This document shows positions 22,091 through 32,989 of a DNA stretch of 64,000 bases, in pieces. Every line of letters begins with the position of its first letter. Within the stretch, counting starts at the first letter, position 1. The notes under the pieces are model-generated. The model was not told the origin of the DNA. It ran no database searches and saw only the letters and a list, made by a program, of their open reading frames with translations. The stretch comes from Mimachlamys varia (lineage: Eukaryota > Mollusca > Bivalvia > Pectinida > Pectinidae): the NCBI GenBank assembly GCA_947623455.1, contig OX392538.1, positions 30,379,001 through 30,443,000 of the forward strand. Reading direction: 5' to 3'. Position numbers and translations under genes: made by a program.

Positions 22091-23786
22091 AACAATTTTT
22101 GTACAAAATGTATGCATTTTCTTCCCTTAACAAGCAGTCTAAAATTGTATTCAGTTTTACAAAAAAAAATTACAAATATCAAATTTTGCTTGAACATTAT
22201 TTGTCAACATATCGAGTTATTTGAGTGATTGCATGGATGACAATATGTTTATATAATTACTTTTTTCAGAATTGTGCTTTTCATAACAGCATGTGACCAA
22301 CTCTAATTGAATAATCATTAGTATAATCATATTTTCATTAAATCACAATATATGATACTCATTTCCATTATGCTACAATGACGCAGACGTTTTGACGTGC
22401 CGAGTACCATCAGTCAGTACATGAAACAAGATACATGTACTAAGTTATACTTAGTGCCAAATGGTTAAGACAATTGTGAGCGGTGACGTAGACGAATTCC
22501 TGCTGCACTGAGATATGACGCTGTTATGCTAATCTAAATTCCTCGCATATGATTAGGGCTCTTTGTGACAGTAATGAGCTGTTGTACAGAGTCGTAAAAC
22601 GTCCCGTGCGAGTCACAGACCGAGAACGAAACGTCCACACACTTCTAAAATTTCACGCTCAAACATCTTCAAAAAAGTCTCGGGCAGCTGTTTTTGGAAA
22701 ACGATATGGCTTTATAATACCAGAACATATCCACACATCATGCTGTCGGGTCTTAAAGGCGTAACTAGTTGTTCCAACTTCCGGTGCTGTATACCTGAAT
22801 AACCTCTTTGTTGTCGCAGACAGAAAAAGTCATTGATGATTGAAGGGTGTGAACTTCTATTTACCTTAAGTTCGGTGTTTAGTCTGTGTAACCCGAGTCA
22901 TTCTGTCGTTACCAGACAGCCCACTTTGATAATAATAGTTGATCATTTAAGTCAAGTGCGTGAATCGCTCGGAATAACTTCCTAGCGGGGAGTCTAAAAA
23001 ACTTACTGCCAATCTCGCTATGACTACCGTACTATATACCAGCGTGAGATATATATTCCGAATATATCACGAGTTTGTGGCGGGAGGAAACCTGTTCTTC
23101 ATAAAGTACTGCTGATTGATCAAAGATACAACACCAACAAGTGCCGGTCTCATATATCTAAAAAAAAACATTTCTATTTCTTGGCCGTCGACGTTGGTGT
23201 CGCGGTTTGTAGATGCTGAGGGCCATGATTTACTAGCCGTGTTACCCTATCTTGTTCATCTTCTCCCTTGAGTAATTAAGCATGAGGAAGCAATCCCAAT
23301 CAATATACGTAACACAGAACGCCGTTATAAGTTTTAAGTGAAATAGACATCAAGCTTATTGGCATTAATACAAACTTCATATGACACAGACTACGGTAGC
23401 CATCTTAAACCTCAAGATGCTTAATTGAAGATTTGATTCATTGTAAAAACATAAATTAGACCCTTAATGATCCCGGAAGTTCCCTAATTCGCCTAATTCA
23501 CGTGAAATATCCCTAATAGATATTCCTCCCCATACTTTGCTGTGAGTATTACTTGTTTCCATTAACAAAAAATAAGCCCCCATGCTTAGCTTGTTTTATG
23601 AAATTAAATGCTATTAGATAAGTTCGTGTGTGTATGATAAGAAACCTTGAAAATATATCTTTGCTGATTTTAAGAATGGTTGAGCATTACATAAAGAAAG
23701 CATGTTGGATGGCTGTAGATTATGTAATAGACATTTATCTTAGTAAGTACATGTACATTTAACTTCATCATGTGTAAGATACCAGC
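22091..23786. other. No gene seen (1.7 kb)
   Basis: The frame at 22549-22764 (+) has no recognisable motif. Mostly unique AT-rich sequence. Confidence 0.35.
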
Positions 23787-23792
23787 TGATGA

Positions 23793-23826
<34 letters not shown>

Positions 23827-24012
23827 GGTGGTGGTGATGATGATGATGATGATGATGATGATGGCAACGACGACGATGACGATGATTGTGAATCAATATA
23901 ATTATAATGATTTGCAGAGTTTAAACAGCATGATGATACATGGGATGATGATGATGATGATGATGATGAGTTGCCTCACAGGGTTATATACAGGATATAG
24001 ATGATGATGATT
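23787..24012 (+). repeat. GAT/GGT trinucleotide microsatellite cluster
   Basis: (GAT)n at 23787-23811, (GGT)n to about 23835, (GAT)n to about 23863, then CGACGATGACGATGA, and further GAT runs at about 23941-23972 and 24001-24012. Met/Val or Ser/Pro runs in the overlapping frames are translations of the microsatellite, not a protein. Confidence 0.95.
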
Positions 24013-26061
24013 AACAAAGATGCTGAGAGTGTTTAAACCTTTGCTGCTGGATAGAGTACCTGTACATGTTTGAGTATATTTTTTTATTTCTTGTAGACGT
24101 AAAAAAAAAAAAACATATTAAAAATAATAGCTGTTCAACGGACAAGAAACACACGAGAACAAAAAATAAATTTAAAAAACTGCTTGATTACATATGATAC
24201 ATGCTTAGATATGAAAGAAATCCCAGCCATATAGCCCCACTAATTAATGAACAGCAAAATACACTAGTACCGCTTAAAATGTCAAGAATGATCGGAAGGG
24301 TATTGAGGTACATGGACAGAAAAAAACACTTCCCAACGATATTACTAATATTCTTAAGTCGGCAGGTACAGTAACATAACCCCTAATCTGAACTTTAGGA
24401 AATACTGAAGCCTGACTTTTAGTGCAATCTAAATAGGAAGTGTCATTTTCATGTACACAAACCATTGCTGAATTTATTGGTCTGCTAAACGTTTTGAGAA
24501 TGATGTAATTAGTTTAAGCATTTATGTAACAGTGATTATATCTTGAAATTTTCGTTTTAGGGTTACATAAAGTGCATCTACATCTTCATTGTTTGTATCA
24601 TCATAGGTCAAACTTCTGCAGCGAATGTATACATAATAAGACAAGAAAGGAATGCCTATTGTGTATATGTATAAAGAAATTACCCACTTTTATGCGTAAA
24701 ACAATAGAATCTGTTTCCTCATTATTATTGCATGGGAACACATAGACCTTCCCTCTATGAATTATATATATGCGTAAGCGATTGTATTTACCTTTCATGT
24801 ATAGTTTTTCACGCAAAGAATATTATTAATAACATGTAGATATTGATTCAGAAGGTTTTGAAGGGGTTGGGCCTATTCTCTAACCTGCCTGAGTTCAATA
24901 TCACTCACAGCGAGTTGTGAGGTGTACAGTATATATATATACATAGGCAGCAACGTTTCCTATGAAGCTGCTTCAGAGGCTGGCTAGCGAGGATGACGCG
25001 AGCGCAGTTCATGTCTGTATACAATGATACAAACATGTTTCGAGACAATCTCGGGGCCTACGTTTAACATGAAAACTTCGCAGGAACGGATTATGAGAAT
25101 TTTAAAGTCTATATTAGTTTAGAACAAATCGTGAAGAAAATGCTTGGTTGTTTATCGTTAAAACGGTCCAGGACCAGCCCTATTCTACGGACGTGTATAT
25201 TTAGCCTTATCAATTGGACAGGATATAGCAGGGTGATTCTGAAGCAGGAGGGATGTTTATGCAGGTTTATCAGAAATATTTCTGAAATACCAGAGAAAAG
25301 TTTACATACACAATCTTGGACTAAAAATAGCAAATACGTTTCACACCAAAATCGTTTTTCGTCATGATGGCGGTGTTTTATGCTAGGCAAAGAGACAATG
25401 TTTTTGGTATAAAAACCACTTGATAATCGAATGGACAAAAAGTACGTTAAAATCAGTGGATAATTAACTGCCGTTTTCTTAATGGCTTGATTGTTTCTTG
25501 TACGAAACCTACCTCAACGAAGCATTTTACCGTGTGACTCTTCGGAACATCCTCGTGTTTTGCCTACCATACAATTATATGATTTCCAAAACATTTTAGA
25601 AGAATATATCGGAGAAGAGCATACCTCAAAGACTGCCATTTTCACGGGAGAGAAAATCTGAACAAAGTCGTTACAATACAGTGGAAACAAATGTCATAAT
25701 TGTTAACATTCCAACCTGCTCATAAATTGGCACGTCAGATCAAAGAACATGATCAACAGAACACGGCTTTCTTTTCCCAAACAAAATGTGTAAGGTGATC
25801 ATTCCGTGCTCGGATCAGTTGGTATGGAGTACCAGTGAAATGCGCTTATCACAGCAAACGGTGTCCTGTTCTGTGTTATACTCTGGAAATACTTAACGAT
25901 TTCAAGACCTATTAACAGGAGCAGCTGAAATTAGTCCATTTATCGCGGACAACGTGTGAGTTCTGTTTTCGTTTTCTATCAAAGTGTTTCAAATGTGTTA
26001 ATTGTTATGACAAAAACAAAATCAGTTATATCATACATGTTAGTGAAGATTCTGTTCTGTG
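24013..26061. other. No gene seen; upstream region of the GPCR
   Basis: Overlapping frames at 25109-25438 (-) and 25131-25367 (+) show no domain I know. Any 5' untranslated exon of the GPCR could lie here, but I cannot place a splice donor with confidence. Confidence 0.35.
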
Positions 26062-26087
26062 ATTGGTCCAACAAATGTATGACGTCA
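26062..26087 (+). promoter_or_regulatory. Inverted CCAAT box plus consensus CRE upstream of the GPCR
   Basis: ATTGG at 26062-26066 and the palindromic TGACGTCA at 26080-26087 lie about 107-130 bp before the first in-frame ATG, at plausible promoter spacing. A CRE would suggest cAMP/CREB input. TGACGTCA also occurs elsewhere in this window, including in repeats, so chance is possible. No clear TATA box was seen. Confidence 0.35.
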
Positions 26088-26193
26088 GGATACGACGAGA
26101 TTACATATTTTACAATAATGGTGTTTAAACAACAATAAGAAATTATTAGGTGAATATATATTGCCACGATCATTTGAAAGCAGTTTGGATTAT

Positions 26194-27444
26194 ATGACAA
26201 AACAGTTCTCCGCATATAACGTAATGGAAACGAATATCAGCATTGAAACGGCACAGGATCGTCTGCATGAATGGAATTCCAATATATCGCTAGCTTTACT
26301 TCCAAACGATGCTATCCTAGGTCTATACCTCACTATAGGCCTTCTAGGAAATCTAATCGTCTTGTATGTCTACATTTTCAAAATGGAGAACAAAAAAGAT
26401 GTCCGTTATTTCATTCCAGTCCTGGCAGTGACGGACGCCATTGCCAGCCTAGCCGGATGTGGAGTCAGTTTATTAACTAACATATATCCGGTCATGTTTC
26501 CGGTTCCGGGTTTGTGTGAATGTTTGTGGTTTTTCGCGTGTGTTGTTTTGATATGGTCTGGCCTGTTGAATCTTGTGATAGCGTATCAGCGTTATATGAA
26601 AATTTGTCGCCTTGGTAAAAATATGACCTTGGCGTTTAGACGGAAGACGCTTTTTATCACCGGATCTGTAGCTACGGTTCTATCTCTCCCCTCATGGGCT
26701 TTCTTCGCACGAGTACCTGTGTATAATGAACAGATGAATGTGACCGGAAATAGATGCGGAAGTCGTTACGGAACTGACCTTACCTTCAAAGCATTGATTT
26801 ATATATACCAGGGAATTAACGGTTTGTTGAGTCTTGTGATAGTAATTGGAATAATTGTGTTTTATAGTTCAGTCGGAACAAAATTGTATAGACAGGAAAA
26901 TCGTTTAAAACGTCACGTTAGTTCGAAAGTTCCGGCAAGTCCAAGCCGGAAGTCTGCTGACATTGCACCCTGGCAGGAACCTCTAGATGTCACCACAAAT
27001 GGGGACTCCAAAGGTATGAGCAGAAATGATTTAGTTATTACAGGTAGCTCGTCATTGGACGTACCTAAAACTGAAACGTGTAGGCTCACGGACGAAATAG
27101 CAAAACATGACAGTTTATCGTCCAATTTAGAAAGGGAGCCATCTTCAAAAAGCCAAGCAGCGCGGTATCGGGTGACGTATATGTTCATGACGCTTGCACT
27201 CGCGTATATCCTGTGTCTTGTGCCGACTTTTGCTGTAAATCTTTCCAAAAATATTGAATCGAACGATTTCTGGGTCAATTTTAACAAAGATGAAGTATAC
27301 TCTTTAGCAATTATGTTTTGTTTAAGACTTCATTTGTTAAATAATGTGATGAATCCGTTTATTTATTTCATATTTGATAAACATTTTAGAAAAGAAGTTA
27401 ATAAACTATCTTGCTTTTCTAATTGTTTTGGATACAAAAGTTGA
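26194..27444 (+). CDS. Class A (rhodopsin-like) G-protein-coupled receptor, orphan, single exon
   Basis: A seven-transmembrane receptor of 416 residues, predicted to sit in the plasma membrane and signal through heterotrimeric G proteins. TM1 about 40-62 (GNLIVL, N1.50); TM2 71-95 (LAVTD, D2.50); TM3 108-134 ending in QRY where DRY/ERY is usual; TM4 151-172; TM5 197-225; TM6 327-350 (CLVP at the CWxP site); TM7 368-393 with a classic NPFIY; helix 8 DKHFRKEV; then Cys 407 and 411 as possible palmitoylation sites. Cys in LCECL and Cys188 can form the usual extracellular disulfide. N-glycosylation sequons include NIS twice before TM1 and NVT before TM5. The third intracellular loop is long (about 100 residues), Ser/Thr-rich and basic at its start. 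An in-frame stop at 26116 limits the frame; ATG 26194 is first, but ATG 26224 (406 residues) has a better context (G at -3 and +4). Ligand unknown; it resembles lineage-expanded molluscan peptide/amine-like orphan receptors (inference). Confidence 0.93.
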   Translation: MTKQFSAYNVMETNISIETAQDRLHEWNSNISLALLPNDAILGLYLTIGLLGNLIVLYVYIFKMENKKDVRYFIPVLAVTDAIASLAGCGVSLLTNIYPVMFPVPGLCECLWFFACVVLIWSGLLNLVIAYQRYMKICRLGKNMTLAFRRKTLFITGSVATVLSLPSWAFFARVPVYNEQMNVTGNRCGSRYGTDLTFKALIYIYQGINGLLSLVIVIGIIVFYSSVGTKLYRQENRLKRHVSSKVPASPSRKSADIAPWQEPLDVTTNGDSKGMSRNDLVITGSSSLDVPKTETCRLTDEIAKHDSLSSNLEREPSSKSQAARYRVTYMFMTLALAYILCLVPTFAVNLSKNIESNDFWVNFNKDEVYSLAIMFCLRLHLLNNVMNPFIYFIFDKHFRKEVNKLSCFSNCFGYKS

Positions 27445-27521
27445 CATATTTACGACGCTCAATAGATAAACACTCGGATGTCATATTTTATCAGAAACGT
27501 AAATGTGTTATCAACATCATC

Positions 27522-27527
27522 AATAAA
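27522..27527 (+). terminator. Polyadenylation signal AATAAA of the GPCR
   Basis: A canonical AATAAA lies 78 bp after the stop codon in AT-rich sequence, giving a short 3' UTR. A further AATAAA near 27606 could be an alternative site. Confidence 0.6.
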
Positions 27528-27790
27528 ATTAAATGTTCAAACAATGTTTTAGTTTTGTATATGTTTAGATTAATTCTGTAGTTCATTCAATATGTAAAAC
27601 TCCAAAATAAAATATATTTATATACAAATGTATTAACATCATAGATCCCGTGAACGAACAGTTAGAATGCATATCCTTGTGCTCTCTCCGTTTTATAAGG
27701 AATTGACAACGCCCCATAAGAGGTCATGTTCTGATAACCCGGGTAGCCTCTACTTCACACTCTAGTAGATCTCTCTCATTGCTGCACCAA

Positions 27791-27840
27791 GTCATTTCGT
27801 CACAACACGTATATATTTAAGCTGGTTGTGACGAAATGAC
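27791..27840. repeat. Perfect 16-bp hairpin
   Basis: GTCATTTCGTCACAAC and its exact complement are separated by 18 nt. It lies about 350 bp downstream of the GPCR. It is too far and too short-looped for a known 3'-end function; possibly a MITE remnant. Confidence 0.6.
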
Positions 27841-27971
27841 ATAAGGCACATATAGGATAATGCAAGTTTTTTCGTCAAGCAACATTCACCTCCAAGATTC
27901 TGGAAGCGGTAATTGGATTGGTTTAGATGCAAAAGGTCTCCGGAATATGACTTCTTATGGGATATTTATTT

Positions 27972-28192
27972 AAGGGCCGCGATGGCCGAGTGGTTAAGGT
28001 GTCACGACATTATACCATTAGCCCTCCACCTCTGGGTTGCGAGTTCGAATCCCACGTGGGGCAGTTGCCGGGTAGCGACTGTAGGTCGGTGGCTTTTCAC
28101 TGGGTACTCCGGCTTTCCTCCATCTCCAAAACCTAGCACGTCCTTAAATGACCATCGCTTTTAATAGGACGTAAAACAAAATAAACCAAACC
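27972..28192 (+). mobile_element. SINE-C, tRNA-derived (Ser/Leu-like head), best copy
   Basis: The head resembles a tRNA with a long variable arm: A-box TGGCCGAGTGG (27983-27993) and B-box GTTCGAATCCC (from 28043). The acceptor stem is not closed, so it is not a working tRNA. The body has GGTCGGTGGCTTTTC and GGGTACTCCGGCTTTCCTCC. The tail is CACGTCCTTAAATGACC and TTTTAATAGGACGTAAAAC, ending in an AAATAAACCAAACC-like stretch. RNA polymerase III transcription and LINE-driven movement are inferred from the class. The overlapping 83-codon frame is a by-product. Confidence 0.88.
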
Positions 28193-28328
28193 AATATGGG
28201 ATATTTTCAGACCCATATTAAACGGAGTGAGAATAAGGAATTTATTGTTTTTGTTACATTTGTATAAGGTGACATCATTAATGACACTCATCAGGATTAT
28301 TTCAATAAAATATATGTAAAGATTATAT

Positions 28329-28490
28329 ACACAACCAAAATATGTTTATATTTGACGTTTCGATGACTAGTACGATACATGATATGTACCCTGTCACCTT
28401 TATCAGACGAATCGATTAGTCTGATAAAGGTGACAGGGTACATATCGTACTAGTCATAAAACGTCACATATAAACGTATTTTGGTTGTGT
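28329..28490. repeat. Near-perfect palindrome of about 162 bp (family H)
   Basis: Left arm begins ACACAACCAAAATATG and right arm ends with its complement; arms are about 80 bp around an ATCGAT centre. It contains CTGTCACCTTTATCAGAC and its inverse. A diverged relative lies at 53950-54190. Flanks on both sides include AATAAAATAT and CCAACCTGAAGAAAACG, also seen near the relative. Confidence 0.85.
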
Positions 28491-28959
28491 AAAATGTTCT
28501 TTACGTATATCATACTTCCCAACCTGAAGAAAACGTTTACAAATATTTCAATAAAATATTTAAAACGATTGGCTAAAACAAGAAAGCCATTTGGCGAACC
28601 TCTGTTTTCGAAGTTCAAGATTTCAGGATAATTCTAAACCGAGATTACTATAATAAGGTTTATTGGTGATATAATATACATTAATTTGTACTGTACAGAC
28701 CACAATGAATAGACAGCATCGTTCGTATTTTTCAATGGTATTTGAAGTCCTCACCACTTGAAAAATTACGATCTATTTTACCTACAAAGTTAAATGGAAA
28801 GTGTATGACATAAGTCTTACAAATTACAAATGCGTACATGTACATTATCACCTTTTAAATGACACAGTTAAGTGCAATAATACTCAAAGTAAAACCGTGT
28901 TATAACAAATATAAATCTACTTCATTTAAGAACAATAATGAAACAAGATATTCCACTTA

Positions 28960-29150
28960 TATTCACTCTTGTTGGCCCGGATGTTAACGCGCGATGGGTC
29001 TTATTGTGGGAGGAAACCGGAGTACCCGGAGAAAACGCACGAGGTCACTCAGGTGACCCCGTACCTTTTCATGCCCGGTCGGAGAATCGAACCTCGGTCG
29101 CCTTGGTGAAAGGCAAGTGCGCATTCCACTGCACCACTCGGCCACCAGAG
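28960..29150 (-). mobile_element. SINE-B, tRNA-derived
   Basis: The minus strand reads a tRNA-like head (GGCCGAGTGGTGCAGTGGAA, then GCACTTGCCTTTCACCAAGG and B-box GGTTCGATTC), then GTACCTTTTC-type spacer, GGTGACCTGAGTG, CGTTTTCTCCGGGTACTCCG and GGTTTCCTCCCACAATAAG, then the CGCGCGTTAACATCC tail. Non-coding; the 84-codon plus-strand frame over it is spurious. Confidence 0.85.
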
Positions 29151-29782
29151 CTATACTGCTTCTCTTTGTGCGTTGGAGTCAGTGTAGACTGACTCCCGTC
29201 TCTAAAATAACATACATGTACATATATTGAAAAATAATAGTCTAATAATTTTGATCACTTGAATGGCTGATTCTGTCCAATCCCCAAACTCTAACAACCT
29301 CCTGTGAACCTTGGGTAATAAAACTGCCCCTGGTCACTTCCCAGCCACATCTTAATTACCGAATCAAATCAGAATGATCTCGGTAATGTAACACGGGCTT
29401 CACCTTTCTGCACTTACCACTATTCCGGGGAGTGCTTGTCCAGATTTGACCAGACCCAAAGTTTTGAAACTAAGGGGAGATAAGCTACAATGTAGTAGTA
29501 AAATTCAACTGAGAAATTCTCCGTAGAAACTTAGGGGCTGGTAGCCAGTCTAGAGCAAGTGCCTTGACAGGTATTTTGACGGTGTATAAATTGAAGGAAT
29601 GTAGAAAGGAATTCTTAAAAAAAATGATATGGACAAATTTAATATCGAAGTAAAGTGATGGTGATCGAATCGGTAAATCCCACAATGGGCATTGTATCGA
29701 GGTTTTTCTGTTTTAAGTAATTTTCGTCATACTAGAATCTAAATGTCATTAAGCTTATTTCGTTTTATGCCCTTAGTGCTAC
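29151..29782. other. No gene seen
   Basis: Unique-looking AT-rich sequence. A 66-codon minus-strand frame (29485-29685) has no recognisable feature. The preceding gap 28491-28959 also shows nothing beyond the palindrome flank. Confidence 0.35.
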
Positions 29783-30173
29783 TTAAAGGCCCAATATACG
29801 TAACTTTCGGCAAAACTTGAAGCGAAAATCAAGCTTAATAACTTATTATATCTATAGATTTAGTTAAGATTAACTGATATCAGCAATATTCAAGATGAAC
29901 TCTTCGCGGTTACCGGTACAGCAGCAGTTGTAACACGCTATTTGTAAACACACGTCCATTTCGAACCGTCTTCTACCTTCAGTTTGTTGTTGAAGTGGGC
30001 CCCACCTGCAGTATTTTCAATTCTTTGGATTTTTTTGTCAAGAGTTTCTTGTTAGTTACTGCTAAGGTTTACTTGGTTTTAGGCTTATTTTTGCATGGTT
30101 ATCAACTGGATTTCTTTCAGAATTTTTCAGAATCACGAAAATTTCCCTGAAGTTACGTATATTGGGCCTTTAA
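29783..30173 (+). mobile_element. TTAA-flanked MITE (family D), copy 1, intact ends
   Basis: TTAA at 29783-29786 and 30170-30173 flank an element starting AGGCCCAATATACGTAACTT and ending in its inverted complement. Length is 383 bp, with no transposase. Interior landmarks are ACCGGTACAGCAGCAGTTG and GTTGTTGAAGTGGGCC. TTAA duplications with a 5' AGG start fit Kolobok-type elements; piggyBac also uses TTAA. Copies 2 and 3 are at 44971 and 55999. Confidence 0.9.
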
Positions 30174-31760
30174 GTTCACTGCCATCATATGAATAAAAGT
30201 ACGCATAAGCTAAGAGTGCTGGATAGGTCAACTCATTATTTTAATATGCATAATTCAAATAAATCATGTTTGAAATTGGTAAAGAATTCTGAAATTTGCA
30301 TTGCCAATATCACGTTTGGTTAAATATAATTATATTATCAAGTATGTAATTTACAAAATTTCTGAAGAATCAAATGCTAATAGCACGTATGTTTCAATAT
30401 AGGAATTCCAAGAAAATTTGTATGAGTCATATTTTTGTTGAACCTCATGCTGATTTCAACCTGCTTCGCGTTCGATTCGAGGAAATATTGTGATATGCCT
30501 ATTAAAGTATTGACTCTTTCGAATTGGCTAGCACCCAAAAAACATTTTTTTATTTTTGCTGCACAGTGACTAGATGAACGTACTGTGCCCAATTATATTT
30601 CCCAATAACATACAGAACATTCTGACGTCATCAAACTATTGACGTTATAATTGTTGCGTTGGAGGCTGCACTGCTCCACTGTCAACTTGTGGCTGTTCTA
30701 GATTTACCATGTATATTAAAGTATTGAACTGTTACCAAATGGCAGTATACATTCGATATAAATACAATTTGGATGACAGATAAATAGGCGACATCAAGTT
30801 CAAATACAAGCCTGAATTTCATCATAATATTTTTATTATATATTCCATCATGCCGTCATAAAAAGACAGACACATAAAATAGTCTTTGCACAAATCATAT
30901 TTCCTTTTAGTCCCAATTTGTGTACATCCGTCATAAAAACCATTATGCTTTTACAATCTTTTACTCTTTGTTATTCATATGGAATTGAATATATTGCGTA
31001 TTGATATCATTTTGTTAAGCTTGAACCAACTCCTGCTAAGCTAAACACAGTGTGCATGTATATTGTATATATACAGTATGTTATTTTCTACGTTTTGTCT
31101 TCCAACCAGTCTAACATTGTCTGTCGTGGTTGTGTCGATTGCTTTTGATATCAAAGATTTACCGTCCGATATCACGGTCTTACGGCCTCCCAGTGGACGA
31201 GAACACGTGGGAGTGAGAGAAGAACAGATACAGTATGTGGAAGGAAAGATACGACGAAGGGGTTGAGAGGGTGTTGATTGAGGAAATTATCTTAACGGGG
31301 GCTATTTAATCAAAACAGCGGGATATCCTGTGTACTATATGTCCAGCATAAGTAATTAGGCTGTCAAACATCTCGTTAAGTACAAATCGACATTTAATCG
31401 ATTTCATGACTGTGAAGTTGAAATTACTGCTCAATCCAGGATGGTTTGGCAATGAATTCAGTAATCCACCGGTTAGATTGTCACAGTGAACTGAACGAGC
31501 ATCATTATCAGATTCAATTGACCCGATAATGAATGTTTTGTTGCCTTTACATTGGGGACTCACGAACAGCCAAAATAAATCTGATACACTCATTGCATAT
31601 CAATATTCGCGATCTTCATATTTCTCTCTATTTCTAACAACGCTTTGTTTTATAGTGCCATATTGCTTGGCATCAACTTACCTTTAGCTTTTAGTATTAA
31701 GCGTTTTTCGTCGAGGAACGCAATGGATTATGTAACTAGACAAGGCCTTACAAAAGTCCA
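30174..31760. other. No gene seen (1.6 kb)
   Basis: Short frames at 30377-30592, 31063-31266 and 31306-31593 lack motifs. No repeat match found. Confidence 0.35.
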
Positions 31761-31849
31761 TTAACTCATCTAAACCTATTATTCTATATTGGACTATTCC
31801 AACCTTTGAATTGGACGAGTTCAAACGTCTTCGAGGGTGAATGAGTTAA
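31761..31849. repeat. Short palindromic element, copy 1 (about 88 bp)
   Basis: Ends TTAACTCATxxAAxC and GGTGAATGAGTTAAA are inverted. The interior ATTCCAACCTTTGAATTGGA, CGAGTTCAAACG matches 42484-42568. A very small foldback/MITE family. Confidence 0.65.
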
Positions 31850-32002
31850 AATTGTTTTTTTGGTTGTTATTCACATTTGACATGATGAAAATTTAGATCA
31901 AAAGACACCCCCCCCCCCCAAAAAAAAGAGGATTCAAATATTGATTTTAAGTTCAAAAGTGTTTTAACTTACAGTATATCATTCGGTGGACAAATATAAC
32001 GC

Positions 32003-32152
32003 CTTTCACCAAGGCGTTTAAAGGTTTTGGGGTCACCTATAGCCCACATGTGTTTTTGTCCGGTTTTCTCCCTAAATAAGACCCCGTCCCCCAAAACTCC
32101 CCGCACTTACAGCATCCAGGCCAAAAACTGTTATAAAATAAATAAATTTTAA
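32003..32152 (+). mobile_element. SINE-B, degraded
   Basis: Keeps CCTTTCACCAAGGCG, GGGGTCACCT, CGGTTTTCTCCCTAAATAAG, ACCCCGTCC and CATCCAGGCCAA. The B-box is lost. C and A homopolymers lie just before it at about 31910-31928. Confidence 0.65.
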
Positions 32153-32304
32153 ATATAGACAAACATTTAAATCTTACGTCGAAGGAACATTGTAGGGCTA
32201 TGTAACTACCCATCCACCACCGTTGGACCGCTGGTTCGAGCAATCGTTAACTCTTCAACAGTGGATCATGGGTTCGACGTTTCACTTGCCCTTCATCACT
32301 TGTT

Positions 32305-32475
32305 TGAGCTCTTGGTGGTACCGCTAAGATATCAATAATTTGTAGAATTTGGTCTCTTGGTGGTACCGCTAAGATCACAAGCTTCATATCAATATTTTGT
32401 AGAATTTAGTCTCTTGGTGGTGTCGCTAAGATCACAAGCTCCACTACACTAATTTGCAGAATTTGGTCTCTGTGT
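32305..32475 (+). repeat. Tandem repeat of about 55-65 bp, three copies
   Basis: TCTTGGTGGTACCGCTAAGA recurs three times (about 32310, 32352, 32411) followed by AATTTGTAGAATTTxGT. Short local duplication. Confidence 0.75.
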
Positions 32476-32989
32476 AGGCGGTCACTAGGCACTGACCACA
32501 GGTCATTGGGTTTTCCCCGAGTACATGTACTCATGTGTTTTCTTTCATAACAATGCATGTCTGTTAACAGGGCGTACCAAACCATCTGGATTGCATTCAG
32601 AACGATCGTCTGAAACGACTCGACGCTCATACCGATGTCAACTACAATGAACCAATGAATCTATGTGTCCATAGAATCATAACAGCAATACACTAACAAT
32701 TTGCTGTGAGAAGGTGGCGCTGGAGTGGAAATCCTAGCCGCTGGTTTGTCTCGGCCCGGTGATTTAGTACAGCTTGGCGTTAGTTCAAGGCCCAGTCAGT
32801 CCACGCGCCATAAACTGTCGTTCCCCCATCTTTAATGAAATATCAATAAACCATCAGACTATCATGATTCAAAGATTTACAAAATACGACATAAGGCTTT
32901 GAAACCAATGATATTTAATTGATCAAAACTTAAACGCACATACATTAGACACAATGTACATTGGGATGTAAAGCATACATTGTACTCAG

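Noticed and set aside
23670..24004. Met/Val-rich or Ser/Pro-rich low-complexity proteins
   Set aside because: They are direct translations of a GAT/GGT microsatellite.
25109..25438. Overlapping frames just upstream of the GPCR as 5' exon or antisense gene
   Set aside because: No domain, no splice signals that join them in frame to the receptor, and composition like the intergenic background.
27972..28060. Functional tRNA-Ser or tRNA-Leu gene
   Set aside because: A- and B-boxes are present but the acceptor stem does not close and the sequence continues into a SINE body and tail shared by other copies.
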